Assembly (NCBI GenBank): GCA_029251865.1
Contig: JAQXCN010000058.1
Coordinates: 1-56,308 of the forward strand
Source of the DNA: Crocinitomicaceae bacterium
GTDB taxonomy: Bacteria; Bacteroidota; Bacteroidia; Flavobacteriales_D; Crocinitomicaceae
Direction of reading: 5' to 3'
DNA length: 56,308 nucleotides
In this document: one piece after another, positions 18,511 through 29,855 of the stretch
How the letters are laid out: every line of letters begins with the position of its first letter
Numbering within the stretch: position 1 is the stretch's first letter
Notes under the pieces: generated by a model
Told to the model about the DNA's origin: nothing
Database searches by the model: none
Seen by the model: only the letters and a program-made list of their open reading frames with translations
Translations under genes and position numbers: made by a program

Positions 18511-18512
18511 AA

Positions 18513-18585
18513 ACGGGTGTAGCTCAGTTGGTAGAGTAGTGGTCTCCAAAACCATTGGTCGTGGGTTCGAATCCTACCGCCCGTG
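18513..18585 (+). tRNA. tRNA-Trp (anticodon CCA)
   Basis: Acceptor ACGGGTG pairs with CGCCCGT; the anticodon loop CTCCAAA gives CCA. D-arm and T-arm are canonical and the discriminator is G. The tuf - tRNA-Trp - secE order is conserved in many bacteria. Confidence 0.97.
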
Positions 18586-18608
18586 CTGAATTAATAGAAA
18601 TTTGAAAA

Positions 18609-18821
18609 ATGAAATTGGTTAGTTACATACAAGATACATACAGCGAGCTGGTACACAATGTTACGTGGCCAACGTGGCAAGAGCTTCAGAATAATACCAT
18701 TCTAGTTGTTGTTGCTTCAATTATGCTCTCACTCTTCATTTTTTTAATGGACAAGGTTTTTGGTAACGATCCAAATTTTTGGTGGAATGGTGTTTTAGGA
18801 TACATTTACAATTTTTTCTAA
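18609..18821 (+). CDS. secE: preprotein translocase subunit SecE
   Basis: SecE clamps SecY in the inner-membrane protein channel. The 70-residue protein is of the short, single-helix type: an amphipathic N-terminus with the family signature VTWPTWQEL, then one membrane helix (about 30-48). Position between tRNA-Trp and nusG confirms the call. The nusG start follows nine bases after the stop. Confidence 0.95.
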   Translation: MKLVSYIQDTYSELVHNVTWPTWQELQNNTILVVVASIMLSLFIFLMDKVFGNDPNFWWNGVLGYIYNFF

Positions 18822-18830
18822 AGACGGGCT

Positions 18831-19385
18831 ATGAGTGAAATTGCAAAAAAATGGTACGTTGTACGTGCAATTAGTGGGAAAGAAAAGAGTGTAAAGCACT
18901 ACTTGGAGATAGAAATGTCAAGAATGAAAAACTTGGATGATAATATAGACCAGGTTCTTATTCCAACTGAAAAAATATTTCAAATTCGAAATGGTAAAAA
19001 AGTAAACAAAGAACGTGCTTATTTACCGGGTTATGTTTTGATTGAAGCCGCTCTTGTTGGAGAGGTGAAACACGTTATAAGAAGCATACCAAACGTAATT
19101 GGATTTTTAGGTACGGAGAAAGGCGGAGAGCCAGTACCTATGAGAATGTCAGAAGTCAATCGTATCTTAGGTAAGGTTGATGAACTGTCAGAAACAGAAG
19201 AGGAATTGAAAATTCCGTTTGTAGTGGGTGAGTCTGTTAAGGTAATAGATGGCCCTTTCAACAACTTTAGTGGTGTCATCGATGAGATCAATGAAGACAA
19301 GAAAAAGTTGAAAGTGATGGTCAAAATCTTCGGACGTAAAAATCTTCTTGAACTTAGCTACATGCAAGTTGAGAAGGAGAGTTAA
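18831..19385 (+). CDS. nusG: transcription elongation/antitermination factor NusG
   Basis: NusG binds RNA polymerase and links it to Rho or the ribosome. The 184-residue protein has the N-terminal NGN domain (KWYVVRAISGKEKSV, then LPGYVLIEA) and a C-terminal KOW domain (GESVKVIDGPFNNFSG, about 127-180). It stands in the conserved secE-nusG-rplK order; an 84-base leader separates it from rplK. Confidence 0.96.
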   Translation: MSEIAKKWYVVRAISGKEKSVKHYLEIEMSRMKNLDDNIDQVLIPTEKIFQIRNGKKVNKERAYLPGYVLIEAALVGEVKHVIRSIPNVIGFLGTEKGGEPVPMRMSEVNRILGKVDELSETEEELKIPFVVGESVKVIDGPFNNFSGVIDEINEDKKKLKVMVKIFGRKNLLELSYMQVEKES

Positions 19386-19469
19386 TTTGTATTAACCCGT
19401 AGGAGTGAACTAGATGATTAAAGCTTCCCATCGTTTAAGGTTCATGTTTGACTACACAATTTAATATAT

Positions 19470-19916
19470 ATGGCTAAAGAAGTAGCAGGATTGATCAAAT
19501 TACAGATCAGAGGTGGTGCAGCTAACCCAGCCCCTCCAGTCGGACCAGCACTTGGTGCGAAGGGAGTTAATATCATGGAGTTTTGCAAGCAATTTAATGC
19601 AAGAACCCAAGATAAGCCAGGGAAAGTAGTACCGGTTGTAATCACAGTATATAGTGACAAGTCTTTTGACTTTGTTTTAAAAACGCCACCGGCAGCTGTG
19701 CAAATCATGGAACAAATTAAGATTAAAAAGGGTTCGTCTGAGCCTAATCGCGTTAAAGTAGGTGCCATTTCATGGGACCAAATTCGTGTGATTGCTGAAG
19801 ACAAACTTCCCGATTTGAACTGTTTTACAGTTGATTCGGCCATGATGATGGTAGCAGGCACGGCACGAAGTATGGGTGTTAATGTAAAGGGCGGAACAGC
19901 TCCAAAATCCAAATAA
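19470..19916 (+). CDS. rplK: 50S ribosomal protein L11
   Basis: L11 binds 23S rRNA at the GTPase centre and helps stringent factor and release factor action. The protein is 148 residues, starts [16 protein letters not shown] and contains the [10 protein letters not shown] and CKQFNART signatures. It is the first gene of the rplK-rplA-rplJ-rplL set; rplA starts eight bases after it. Confidence 0.98.
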   Translation: MAKEVAGLIKLQIRGGAANPAPPVGPALGAKGVNIMEFCKQFNARTQDKPGKVVPVVITVYSDKSFDFVLKTPPAAVQIMEQIKIKKGSSEPNRVKVGAISWDQIRVIAEDKLPDLNCFTVDSAMMMVAGTARSMGVNVKGGTAPKSK

Positions 19917-19924
19917 TTTAAGTT

Positions 19925-20620
19925 ATGAAAAAAATGACGAAAAATAGAAAAGCGGTTTTTGGAAAGCATGATCTAACAAAGGCCTATTCGTTAACGGATG
20001 CATGTAATTTAGTTAAGGATATTTCCACGACTAAGTTTGATGCTTCAGTTGACCTGTGTGTGCGACTTGGTGTTGATCCAAGAAAAGCAAATCAAATGGT
20101 GAGAGGTACAGTTGCGCTTCCACATGGAACTGGTAAAGATGTTAAGGTATTGGTGCTTTGTACTCCTGACAAGGAACAAGAAGCAAAAGATGCAGGAGCA
20201 GATTACTACGGTTTAGACGAATACATTGCGAAGATTAAGTCCGGTTGGACTGACGTAGATGTTATCGTTACAATGCCATCTGTTATGGGTAAGGTTGGAG
20301 CTTTAGGACGAATTCTAGGTCCTAGAGGTTTAATGCCAAATCCAAAGACAGGAACAGTAACCATGGATGTAGGTAGAGCTGTTACCGAAGTAAAGGCTGG
20401 AAAGATTGACTTTAAAGTCGATAAATACGGAATCGTTCATTCATCTGTTGCGAAAGTAAGCTTTGAAGGAGATAAAATCTTCGATAATGCGAACGAGTTG
20501 CTTCAAATGTTAATTAAAATGAAACCGTCGTCTGCGAAAGGGACATACATCAAGAGTGTTTACATGACCTCAACGATGAGTCCGGGTATTCTCATAGACG
20601 CCAAGTCTCTTAACGCATAA
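19925..20620 (+). CDS. rplA: 50S ribosomal protein L1
   Basis: L1 forms the mobile stalk that helps release deacylated tRNA and, in many bacteria, represses translation of its own operon. The 231-residue protein has the signature [18 protein letters not shown] and the [11 protein letters not shown] stretch. Spacing to rplK and rplJ is 8 and 11 bases, consistent with one transcript. Confidence 0.98.
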   Translation: MKKMTKNRKAVFGKHDLTKAYSLTDACNLVKDISTTKFDASVDLCVRLGVDPRKANQMVRGTVALPHGTGKDVKVLVLCTPDKEQEAKDAGADYYGLDEYIAKIKSGWTDVDVIVTMPSVMGKVGALGRILGPRGLMPNPKTGTVTMDVGRAVTEVKAGKIDFKVDKYGIVHSSVAKVSFEGDKIFDNANELLQMLIKMKPSSAKGTYIKSVYMTSTMSPGILIDAKSLNA

Positions 20621-20631
20621 TACTTAAGAAA

Positions 20632-21153
20632 ATGACTAGAGAAGAAAAAGTAAAGTATATAGATGATTTGGCAGCTGATTTAACAGCTTCAAATGTGTTC
20701 TATCTTACAGACACAGCAGAGCTTACTGTTGAAACAGTGAATGCATTGAGAAGAAAATGCTTTAATGCGAATGTTAGTATGCGTGTTGTTAAAAATGCAT
20801 TGTTGGAAAAGGCAATGGACCGTGTTGAAGGTAAAGACTTTGGAACGTTGAGAGATGTTCTCAAAGGTGCAACCTCAATTATGTTGTCCGAATCTTCAAG
20901 TGCGCCAGCTAAATTGATAGCGGATTTTCGTAAGAAGAATCCAAAGCCAATTTTGAAAGGAGCCTATATTGATGAAGCAATTTTCATTGGTGATGAGCAA
21001 TTGAAAGCATTAGAAGCACTCAAAAGTAAAGAGGAACTTCTTGGTGATATCATTAGTTTATTACAAAGCCCGGCACAGAATGTATTGTCTGGATTACAAA
21101 GCGCTGGTGGTTCTATCGCCGGCATGTTAAAAACGCTCGAAGAAAGAGCATAA
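20632..21153 (+). CDS. rplJ: 50S ribosomal protein L10
   Basis: L10 anchors the L7/L12 dimers to the ribosome stalk. The protein has 173 residues, with the N-terminal rRNA-binding domain (TREEKVKYIDDLAADL, then VVKNALLEKAM) and a C-terminal helix for L7/L12 binding. The gene lies 29 bases before rplL. Confidence 0.97.
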   Translation: MTREEKVKYIDDLAADLTASNVFYLTDTAELTVETVNALRRKCFNANVSMRVVKNALLEKAMDRVEGKDFGTLRDVLKGATSIMLSESSSAPAKLIADFRKKNPKPILKGAYIDEAIFIGDEQLKALEALKSKEELLGDIISLLQSPAQNVLSGLQSAGGSIAGMLKTLEERA

Positions 21154-21182
21154 TTATTAAACCCTTTTAAAAACAAAATAAA

Positions 21183-21560
21183 ATGGCTGATTTAAAGCAA
21201 ATTGCAGAAACGCTAGTAAACCTAACAGTAAAAGAAGTTAGTGAGTTAGCAACGATCATGAAAGACGAATATGGAATCGAACCTGCAGCAGCTGCTGTAG
21301 CAGTAGCAGGACCTGCCGGTGGAGCTGGTGGCGACGCTGCTGAAGAGAAAACAGAATTCGACGTAGTATTGAAGGCTGGTGGACCTAGCAAGCTAGCAGT
21401 AGTTAAACTTGTAAAAGAACTTACTGGAAAAGGTCTTAAAGAGTCTAAAGACTTAGTAGACAACGCACCTACAACATTGAAAGAAGGTGTAGCAAAGGAT
21501 GAAGCTGAAGGACTTAAGAAGTCTTTGGAAGAAGCTGGAGCTGAAGTTGAGATTAAGTAA
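21183..21560 (+). CDS. rplL: 50S ribosomal protein L7/L12
   Basis: This 125-residue stalk protein recruits translation factors. An N-terminal dimerisation domain is followed by an Ala/Gly-rich hinge (about 38-55) and the conserved C-terminal factor-binding domain ([22 protein letters not shown]). A hairpin follows the gene before rpoB. Confidence 0.98.
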   Translation: MADLKQIAETLVNLTVKEVSELATIMKDEYGIEPAAAAVAVAGPAGGAGGDAAEEKTEFDVVLKAGGPSKLAVVKLVKELTGKGLKESKDLVDNAPTTLKEGVAKDEAEGLKKSLEEAGAEVEIK

Positions 21561-21578
21561 TTAACTCAAATTATTAAC

Positions 21579-21619
21579 AAGATAGGCACCGCATTTTTGC
21601 GGGGCCTTGTCTTGTTTTA
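21579..21619 (+). terminator. hairpin between rplL and rpoB (terminator or attenuator)
   Basis: An imperfect stem AAGA-GGC-CCGC pairs with GCGG-GCC-TCTT around an ATTTTT loop and is followed by GTTTTAA. It lies 18 bases after rplL. With rpoB immediately downstream and no clear promoter in between, it probably allows partial read-through, lowering rpoBC relative to ribosomal protein transcripts. Confidence 0.6.
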
Positions 21620-21669
21620 AGTGGTATTCAATTTTTGAATACTAAATTTTTAACTAAAAACATTCATCC

Positions 21670-24600
21670 TTGGCAACATCAAATAATTCAACCAGAATTA
21701 ATTTTGCATCAGGCAAAAACCAATTTGATTATCCGGATTTCTTAGAAATCCAATTGAAATCATTTAGGGAGTTTTTCCAATTAGAAACTACTCCTGAAAA
21801 TCGAGAAAGTGAAGGACTTTTTAAAGTTTTCGCGGAAAACTTTCCTATAACCGATACAAGAAACCAGTTCGTTTTAGAGTTCTTGGATTATTTCATTGAT
21901 CCACCGAGATACTCAATTTCAGAATGTATTGAAAGAGGCTTGACGTACAGTGTTCCGTTGAAGGCTAAGCTAAAATTGTATTGTACGGATCCTGAGCACG
22001 AAGATTTTGAAACAATCGTTCAAGACGTCTATTTAGGTACAATTCCTTACATGACGCCAAAAGGTTCTTTTGTGGTGAATGGCGCGGAGCGAGTAATTGT
22101 ATCGCAGCTGCACAGATCACCCGGAGTATTCTTTGGTCAGTCTAGACATGCCAATGGAACAAAATTATATTCAGCAAGAATAATTCCTTTCAAAGGTTCT
22201 TGGATTGAATTTGCTACCGATATTAACAATGTCATGTATGCGTACATTGACAGAAAGAAAAAATTACCTGTAACTACGTTGTTCAGAGCCATTGGTTATG
22301 AAACAGATCGTGATGTTTTAGATATCTTTGGTCTGGCAGATGAGGTTAAGGTTAATAAAACGAATCTTAAAAAACTTGTTGGGAGAAAGCTTGCGGCAAG
22401 AGTTCTTAAGACGTGGATTGAAGATTTCGTCGATGAAGATACTGGCGAGGTAGTTTCAATCGAAAGAAATGAGGTCATTTTTGATAGAGAGGAAGTTATT
22501 ACAGCTGAGCATTTGGACCCAATTATGGAGTCCGGATCGAAATCCGTAACTCTTCATAAAGAGAATGTCAATACTGCTGACTACACGATTATATATAATA
22601 CACTACAGAAAGATATTTCGAACTCTCAAAAAGAAGCAGTAGAACATATCTACAGACAATTGAGAAATGCAGATCCACCCGACTACGAAACAGCAAAAGG
22701 TGTTTTTGAAAAATTATTTTTCTCAGATACTAGATATGATTTAGGTGAAGTAGGTCGTTTCCGTTTGAATAAAAAATTGGGTATTGATCAATCAGAGCAG
22801 TCTCGAGTCCTGACAAAAGATGATATGATCAAGATTATCAAATATCTAATTGAGTTGATCAATTCAAAGGCAGATGTAGATGATATTGATCACCTTTCTA
22901 ATCGTAGAGTTAGAACCGTTGGTGAACAATTGTATTCTCAGTTTGGAGTTGGTCTTGCTAGAATGGCAAGAACCATAAGAGAGCGGATGAATGTAAGAGA
23001 TAATGAAGTCTTTACACCAATTGACTTGATCAATGCAAAGACGCTTTCTTCAGTTATAAATTCATTCTTTGGAACAAATCAGCTATCTCAATTTATGGAT
23101 CAAACGAATCCACTATCAGAGGTAACGCACAAACGAAGATTATCAGCTCTAGGACCAGGTGGTTTATCTAGAGAAAGAGCTGGTTTTGAAGTCCGTGATG
23201 TTCACTACACGCACTATGGACGTCTTTGTACGATTGAAACGCCGGAAGGGCCAAATATTGGTTTGATTTCTTCCCTTTGTGTATTTGCGAAAGTAAATAA
23301 GCTTGGGTTTATAGAAACGCCTTATCGTTCAGTTCAAAAAGGAAAGGTTCAATACGATAAAGAGCCTGTTTATGTAGCAGCAGAAGAGGAAGATTCAAAA
23401 ATTATTGCCCAAGCAAATGCAAAGGTAGATGATAAAGGAAACTTCTTGTCAAGTGTTGTAAAAGCAAGATTTGAGGGAGACTTCCCGGTTGTTGAACCAA
23501 AGAAACTCCATTTAATGGATGTTGGAGCAAATCAAATTGCCTCCATCGCGGCCTCTTCTATTCCCTTCTTGGAGCATGATGATGCCAACAGGGCTTTGAT
23601 GGGATCGAATATGCAGCGTCAGGCAGTTCCGTTATTAAGACCGAATTCTCCTATTGTAGGTACAGGAATTGAGCAATTGGTTGCTGAGGATTCTAGAGTA
23701 CTTATAAATGCAGAAGGTTCAGGAATTGTTGAATATGTTGATGCAAATGAAATAGTAATACGTTACGATTGGAACTCAGAGGATAAACTTGTGAGTTTTG
23801 AAAGTGAAGTGACTAGGTATTCATTAATTAAATTCATGAAAACGAACCAAAGTACTTGTATCAATCTAAAGCCGATCGTAGTGAAAGGAGACAAGGTTGT
23901 TAAAGGTCAGGTGCTTTGTGAAGGATATGCAACTCAAAAAGGAGAATTGGCGCTAGGTCAAAATCTAAAAGTAGCATTCATGCCATGGAAGGGATACAAC
24001 TTTGAGGATGCGATTGTAATTTCTGAAAGAGTTGTTCGTGATGATGTATTTACTTCGATTCATATTGATGAATACTCTCTTGAAGTACGCGATACCAAAA
24101 GAGGGATGGAAGAACTTACGGCTGACATTCCAAACGTTAGTGAAGAAGCAACAAAAGACCTTGACGAGAATGGATGCATCCGCGTAGGAGCTGAAATTAA
24201 GGAAGGTGACATTTTGATTGGGAAAATCACACCGAAAGGTGAAACAGATCCTTCTCCAGAAGAAAAACTTTTACGTGCAATCTTCGGCGACAAAGCTGGT
24301 GATGTTAAAGATGCTTCTCTAAAAGCAGGACCTTCTTTAAGAGGTGTTGTTATTGAAAAGAAGTTGTTCTCAAGAGCTGTTAAAGATAGAAAATCAAAGA
24401 GCCAAGACAAACCATTGTTGGAGTCAATCGATAAGGAATATCAAAAAGATGTTGTTGAACTAAAGGAAAAACTTGCCGAAAAGCTTATTAAAATTATCGG
24501 TGATAAAAAATCTACAGGTGTATTCAACAACTTTAAAGAAGAATTGATCAAAAAAGGAGCTAAGTTTTCTATGAAAGCTTTGACCTCTTTAGATTACACA

Positions 24601-25479
24601 ATTGTGAATCCACTGAAATGGACTTCTGATGAAAAGGTTAACAAGTTGATTAGTCGCGTAATTCACAATTACAACATTAAGGCCAACGATATTTTAGGTA
24701 ATTATAAAAGAAGAAAGTTTCACATCTCAGTAGGTGATGAACTTCCTGCAGGTATTATTAAACTGGCGAAGGTTTTTGTTGCTAAAAAACGAAAACTGAA
24801 AGTTGGAGATAAAATGGCAGGGCGTCATGGTAACAAGGGTATTGTGGCAAATATAGTTCGCCAAGAAGATATGCCATTCCTAGAAGATGGAACACCAGTA
24901 GATATTGTTCTTAACCCACTTGGGGTACCTTCTCGAATGAACCTTGGACAGATTTATGAAACCGTTCTTGGTTGGGCAGGCGAGAAACTTGGAATGAAAT
25001 TCTCAACACCTATTTTTGATGGTGCTACACCAGAAGAAATTAACGATTGGACAGCGAAAGCTGGTGTGCCTCAGTCAGGTAAGACTTACCTTTATGATGG
25101 TGGTACTGGAGAACGTTTCCATCAGCCAGCTACAGTTGGAGTGATATACATGCTTAAATTATCTCACATGGTTGATGATAAGATGCATGCACGTTCTATA
25201 GGTCCATATTCATTGATTACGCAACAACCTTTGGGTGGTAAAGCCCAGTTTGGTGGTCAGCGTTTTGGAGAAATGGAGGTATGGGCGCTAGAGGCATTTG
25301 GTGCATCGAATATCCTTCAAGAAATTTTAACAGTGAAATCCGATGATGTAAATGGTCGGGCAAAAGCATACGAAAGTATAGTGAAAGGCGATAATATTGG
25401 TGAACCAGGAATACCTGAGTCATTCAATGTTTTACTTCATGAACTTCGAGGTTTGTGTCTGAACGTAACAATGGATTAA
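21670..25479 (+). CDS. rpoB: DNA-directed RNA polymerase subunit beta
   Basis: The protein has 1269 residues. The start is TTG (21670), as no ATG precedes the conserved N-terminus [14 protein letters not shown]. The rifampicin region contains [25 protein letters not shown], and the C-terminus has [21 protein letters not shown]. It forms the catalytic core with the beta-prime subunit encoded 31 bases downstream. Nothing unusual is seen beyond the start codon. Confidence 0.98.
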   Translation: MATSNNSTRINFASGKNQFDYPDFLEIQLKSFREFFQLETTPENRESEGLFKVFAENFPITDTRNQFVLEFLDYFIDPPRYSISECIERGLTYSVPLKAKLKLYCTDPEHEDFETIVQDVYLGTIPYMTPKGSFVVNGAERVIVSQLHRSPGVFFGQSRHANGTKLYSARIIPFKGSWIEFATDINNVMYAYIDRKKKLPVTTLFRAIGYETDRDVLDIFGLADEVKVNKTNLKKLVGRKLAARVLKTWIEDFVDEDTGEVVSIERNEVIFDREEVITAEHLDPIMESGSKSVTLHKENVNTADYTIIYNTLQKDISNSQKEAVEHIYRQLRNADPPDYETAKGVFEKLFFSDTRYDLGEVGRFRLNKKLGIDQSEQSRVLTKDDMIKIIKYLIELINSKADVDDIDHLSNRRVRTVGEQLYSQFGVGLARMARTIRERMNVRDNEVFTPIDLINAKTLSSVINSFFGTNQLSQFMDQTNPLSEVTHKRRLSALGPGGLSRERAGFEVRDVHYTHYGRLCTIETPEGPNIGLISSLCVFAKVNKLGFIETPYRSVQKGKVQYDKEPVYVAAEEEDSKIIAQANAKVDDKGNFLSSVVKARFEGDFPVVEPKKLHLMDVGANQIASIAASSIPFLEHDDANRALMGSNMQRQAVPLLRPNSPIVGTGIEQLVAEDSRVLINAEGSGIVEYVDANEIVIRYDWNSEDKLVSFESEVTRYSLIKFMKTNQSTCINLKPIVVKGDKVVKGQVLCEGYATQKGELALGQNLKVAFMPWKGYNFEDAIVISERVVRDDVFTSIHIDEYSLEVRDTKRGMEELTADIPNVSEEATKDLDENGCIRVGAEIKEGDILIGKITPKGETDPSPEEKLLRAIFGDKAGDVKDASLKAGPSLRGVVIEKKLFSRAVKDRKSKSQDKPLLESIDKEYQKDVVELKEKLAEKLIKIIGDKKSTGVFNNFKEELIKKGAKFSMKALTSLDYTIVNPLKWTSDEKVNKLISRVIHNYNIKANDILGNYKRRKFHISVGDELPAGIIKLAKVFVAKKRKLKVGDKMAGRHGNKGIVANIVRQEDMPFLEDGTPVDIVLNPLGVPSRMNLGQIYETVLGWAGEKLGMKFSTPIFDGATPEEINDWTAKAGVPQSGKTYLYDGGTGERFHQPATVGVIYMLKLSHMVDDKMHARSIGPYSLITQQPLGGKAQFGGQRFGEMEVWALEAFGASNILQEILTVKSDDVNGRAKAYESIVKGDNIGEPGIPESFNVLLHELRGLCLNVTMD

Positions 25480-25510
25480 GAAACTAGTAACTAACGAATT
25501 AGTATAAAAA

Positions 25511-28500
25511 ATGGCTTTCAAAAAAGAAACACCAAGAAAACAAAGTAGTTTTAATAAAATAACGATTTCACTTTCTTCTCCAGAAATCATTCTAGAGAAT
25601 TCAAGTGGTGAGGTTTTGAAACCAGAGACGATCAACTACAGAACGTACAAACCAGAAAGAGATGGTTTATTCTGTGAAAGAATCTTTGGCCCTGTAAAAG
25701 ACTTCGAATGTCACTGTGGTAAATACAAAAGAATCCGATACAAAGGAATCGTTTGTGACCGCTGTGGTGTTGAGGTTACAGAGAAGAAAGTGCGAAGAGA
25801 GCGTATGGGACACATTGCATTAGTGGTTCCTGTTGCACATATTTGGTACTTTAGATCATTGCCTAACAAAATCGGTTATTTATTAGGTCTTCCAACGAAG
25901 AAACTTGACCAAATTATTTATTATGAGCGTTATGTTGTCATCCAAAGTGGTGCATCAAATGAGCTGCCAGAGGTTGAGTTGAATAAAATGGATTTTTTAA
26001 CTGAAGAAGAATATCTTGATATTTTAGATGCGCTTCCGAAAGAAAACCAATATCTGGATGATACAGATCCTAATAAATTCATTGCAAAAATGGGTGCTGA
26101 AGCAATTCACGACCTATTAAAGTCATTGAACCTTGAGGAAATGTCTTATCATCTTCGTGATCTTGCAGAAAATGAAACTTCTGTTCAAAGAAAGAATGAG
26201 GCGCTAAAAAGACTTCAAGTCGTTGAGGCGATGAAGGATTCTCAAACAAGAGTCGAGAATCGTCCGGAATGGATGATTGTAAAGGTAGTGCCCGTAATTC
26301 CACCAGAGTTAAGACCACTTGTTCCACTTGATGGTGGTAGGTTTGCAACTTCGGATTTAAATGATTTATACAGGAGAGTAATTATAAGAAACAATCGACT
26401 TAAGAGACTGATTGAGATAAAGGCTCCAGAAGTGATTTTGAGAAATGAAAAACGAATGCTTCAGGAATCTGTAGATTCACTATTTGACAACTCTCGTAAG
26501 TCGAGTGCGGTTAAAACAGAATCAAACAGGGCTCTAAAATCTCTTTCTGACTCATTGAAAGGAAAGCAAGGTCGTTTCAGACAAAACCTTCTTGGTAAGC
26601 GTGTTGACTACTCTGCACGTTCTGTAATTGTTGTTGGTCCAAATCTCAAACTTCATGAATGTGGTCTTCCTAAAGGAATGGCTGCGGAGTTATACAAGCC
26701 ATTTATCATTCGTAAAATGATAGAGAGAGGTATCGTGAAAACGGTAAAGTCAGCCAAGAAAATTGTAGATAAGAAAGAACCTGTAGTATGGGATATTCTT
26801 GAGAATATATTGAAAGGGCACCCTGTTCTATTAAACAGAGCCCCTACACTTCACAGGTTGGGTATACAAGCTTTTCAACCGAAGCTTATAGAGGGTAAAG
26901 CGATTCGTTTACACCCATTGGTGACGACCGCATTTAACGCCGATTTTGATGGTGACCAGATGGCGGTTCACCTTCCTTTAGGTAACGCAGCAATACTTGA
27001 GGCACAAATGTTAATGTTAGCCTCTCATAATATTTTGAATCCTGCGAACGGCGCACCAATTGCTGTACCATCTCAGGATATGGTTCTTGGATTGTATTAC
27101 ATTACCAAAGAGAAGAAATCACTTAAGGATGATGTAGTTAAGGGAGAGGACGGGATTTTCTATTCTCCTGCCGAGGTTATCATTGCATATAACGAAGAGA
27201 AACTTGACTTACATGCAAAAATTAAAGTAAAAACTGAAGACTTAAATGAAGCAGGTGAATCCGAGTTGAGACTAATTGAGACGACTTGTGGTCGTGTTAT
27301 ATTTAATGAGCACGTTCCTCAGGAAGCCGGTTTTATCAATGAAGTTTTGACAAAGAAAGCGCTTAGAGATATTATAGGTGGTGTTCTCAAGATTTCTGGT
27401 ACTTCTAGAACTGCACAGTTCCTTGATGATATTAAAGAACTTGGTTATACAATGGCCTTTAAAGGTGGACTATCCTTTAACCTTGATGATATTATCATTC
27501 CAAAAGAAAAAGTAGAACTTGTGGACAAAGCAGAGACACAAGTAAAAGAAGTCATGATGAATTACAACATGGGTCTTATTACAAACAATGAGAGATACAA
27601 TCAAATCATTGATGTTTGGACACATACAAATTCAAGATTGACACATACCTTAATGGATCAGCTTAAAACAGATAGACAAGGATTTAACTCTATCTACATG
27701 ATGTTTGACTCTGGTGCAAGGGGTTCTAAGGAACAAATCCGTCAGCTTTCTGGTATGCGTGGATTGATGGCTAAACCTCAAAAGTCTGGTGCATCTGTTC
27801 AAGAGATTATTGAAAATCCAATTCTTTCAAATTTCAAAGAAGGTCTTTCGATTCTTGAATACTTTATTTCAACGCACGGTGCACGTAAAGGTCTGGCCGA
27901 TACAGCACTTAAAACAGCTGATGCAGGTTACTTGACAAGACGACTTGTCGATGTCGCACAAGATGTTGTTATTAATTCAGAAGATTGTGGTACGCTGAGA
28001 GGAATCGTAGCTACGGCTCTTAAGAAAAATGACGAAATCGTTGAGCCTTTATACGATAGAATTTTAGGAAGAACTTCCGTTCATGACATTTACGTTCCAG
28101 AATCAGACGATCTTATCGTTGCTGCTGGTGATGTTATTTCTGAGGATGTTGCAGAGAAAATTCAAGAGGTAGATATTGATGAAGTCGAAATCCGATCCGT
28201 TTTAACTTGCGAAATGAGAAGAGGCGTTTGTTCTAAATGTTATGGAAGAAACCTCTCAAATCATAGATTGGCGCAACGAGGAGACTCTGTTGGTGTTGTC
28301 GCTGCACAATCCATCGGTGAACCAGGAACTCAACTTACGTTAAGAACCTTCCACGTTGGGGGTACGGCCTCAAACATTGCAGATGTTTCAGACATCAAAG
28401 CGAAAGGAAATGGTTTGTTAGAGATAGATGAATTGAGAACCATTGAGAAAAAAGGTGATGATGGTAATACCAAAGTAATTGTTGTTGGACGATCTGCTGA

Positions 28501-29809
28501 GTTAAAGATCACCGATGAGAAAACAGGGATTGTTATTATGAATACCAATATTCCTTATGGTTCCGAACTTCTCGTCAAAGCAAAAACGAAACTTAAAAAG
28601 GGTGATGTGATTTGTAAATGGGATCCATATAACGCACTGATTATATCAGAGGTGAAAGGTACTGTTGTCTTTGAACATATTGAAGAAGGAATCACATATC
28701 GTGAAGAAGTGGATGAACAAACTGGATTTACTGAAAAAGTAATTACAGAAACAAAAGACAAAAAGAAAACACCCGCAATTCATATAATTGATTCAAAATC
28801 AAAAGAGATTTTGAGAGAATACTCAATACCTGTTAATTCTCATATATCTGTTAAGGAAGGAGACAAACTCGAAGCAGGTCACATCTTGGTAAAGATACCA
28901 AGAATGGCGGGTAAAACTGGTGATATTACCGGTGGGCTTCCAAGAGTAACCGAGTTGTTCGAAGCGAGGAACCCATCAAATCCCGCAGTTGTATCTGCTA
29001 TTGACGGTACGGCTGATTATGGTAATATCAAAAGAGGTAACCGTGAAATTATAATAACACCAAAGGTTGGTGCTGTTCACAAATACCTTGTTCCACTTTC
29101 TAAGCATATTTTAGTTCAAAAGAATGATTATGTTCGTGCTGGTCAACCATTATCTGATGGAGCAATTACGCCAAGAGATATACTCAATATTGAAGGTCCT
29201 ACAAAAGTGCAGGAGTACATTGTAAATGAAATTCAAGAAGTATATCGATTACAAGGTGTTAAGATTAATGACAAGCACTTCGAAGTTATTGTACGTCAAA
29301 TGATGCTCAAAGCTGAGATTATAGATTCAGGCGATACAAAGTTCCTAGAAGGACAGTCAGTTCATAAAGCGGATATCATGGAAGAAAATGATGCGTTATT
29401 TGGAATGATGTTCGTTCAAGAAGTAGGTGACTCTGTTGAATTGAAGAAAGGTCAGCTTGTTTCTGTAAGAAGATTGCGTGATGAAAATGCGAAACTAAAG
29501 AGAGAAGACAAGGCGATTGTTGAGGCTCGTGATGCTAAAGCGGCAACATCTAAACCATTATTACAAGGAATAACAAGAGCGTCACTTCAAACTCAGTCCT
29601 TTATCTCGGCTGCTTCCTTCCAGGAAACAACCAAGGTGCTGAATGAAGCTGCGATTTCAGGAAAAGAAGATCATTTACTTGGTCTGAAAGAGAATGTGAT
29701 TGTGGGGCACTTAATTCCTGCTGGAACAGGTGTGCGCAAATTCCAAAAAATGCTAGTTGGATCTGCCGAAGCTTTAGAATCCTTAAAGGAAGAGGCCAAA
29801 GCTGAATAA
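25511..29809 (+). CDS. rpoC: DNA-directed RNA polymerase subunit beta-prime
   Basis: The protein has 1432 residues. The N-terminal zinc site ([20 protein letters not shown]), the catalytic magnesium-binding NADFDGDQM motif and the second zinc-binding cysteine cluster ([13 protein letters not shown]) are all present. The trigger-loop and bridge-helix regions are intact. It is followed by a hairpin terminator shared with the convergent recG gene. Confidence 0.98.
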   Translation: MAFKKETPRKQSSFNKITISLSSPEIILENSSGEVLKPETINYRTYKPERDGLFCERIFGPVKDFECHCGKYKRIRYKGIVCDRCGVEVTEKKVRRERMGHIALVVPVAHIWYFRSLPNKIGYLLGLPTKKLDQIIYYERYVVIQSGASNELPEVELNKMDFLTEEEYLDILDALPKENQYLDDTDPNKFIAKMGAEAIHDLLKSLNLEEMSYHLRDLAENETSVQRKNEALKRLQVVEAMKDSQTRVENRPEWMIVKVVPVIPPELRPLVPLDGGRFATSDLNDLYRRVIIRNNRLKRLIEIKAPEVILRNEKRMLQESVDSLFDNSRKSSAVKTESNRALKSLSDSLKGKQGRFRQNLLGKRVDYSARSVIVVGPNLKLHECGLPKGMAAELYKPFIIRKMIERGIVKTVKSAKKIVDKKEPVVWDILENILKGHPVLLNRAPTLHRLGIQAFQPKLIEGKAIRLHPLVTTAFNADFDGDQMAVHLPLGNAAILEAQMLMLASHNILNPANGAPIAVPSQDMVLGLYYITKEKKSLKDDVVKGEDGIFYSPAEVIIAYNEEKLDLHAKIKVKTEDLNEAGESELRLIETTCGRVIFNEHVPQEAGFINEVLTKKALRDIIGGVLKISGTSRTAQFLDDIKELGYTMAFKGGLSFNLDDIIIPKEKVELVDKAETQVKEVMMNYNMGLITNNERYNQIIDVWTHTNSRLTHTLMDQLKTDRQGFNSIYMMFDSGARGSKEQIRQLSGMRGLMAKPQKSGASVQEIIENPILSNFKEGLSILEYFISTHGARKGLADTALKTADAGYLTRRLVDVAQDVVINSEDCGTLRGIVATALKKNDEIVEPLYDRILGRTSVHDIYVPESDDLIVAAGDVISEDVAEKIQEVDIDEVEIRSVLTCEMRRGVCSKCYGRNLSNHRLAQRGDSVGVVAAQSIGEPGTQLTLRTFHVGGTASNIADVSDIKAKGNGLLEIDELRTIEKKGDDGNTKVIVVGRSAELKITDEKTGIVIMNTNIPYGSELLVKAKTKLKKGDVICKWDPYNALIISEVKGTVVFEHIEEGITYREEVDEQTGFTEKVITETKDKKKTPAIHIIDSKSKEILREYSIPVNSHISVKEGDKLEAGHILVKIPRMAGKTGDITGGLPRVTELFEARNPSNPAVVSAIDGTADYGNIKRGNREIIITPKVGAVHKYLVPLSKHILVQKNDYVRAGQPLSDGAITPRDILNIEGPTKVQEYIVNEIQEVYRLQGVKINDKHFEVIVRQMMLKAEIIDSGDTKFLEGQSVHKADIMEENDALFGMMFVQEVGDSVELKKGQLVSVRRLRDENAKLKREDKAIVEARDAKAATSKPLLQGITRASLQTQSFISAASFQETTKVLNEAAISGKEDHLLGLKENVIVGHLIPAGTGVRKFQKMLVGSAEALESLKEEAKAE

Positions 29810-29827
29810 GCAAAAGACTAAAAATAC

Positions 29828-29855
29828 AAAGGGAGCCGTAAGTCTCCCTTTTTTT
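29828..29855. terminator. bidirectional terminator between rpoC and recG
   Basis: AAAGGGAG pairs with CTCCCTTT around an eight-base loop, followed by a T run on the plus strand; on the minus strand the hairpin lies directly past the recG stop and is followed by T-rich sequence. It can serve both convergent genes. Confidence 0.75.
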
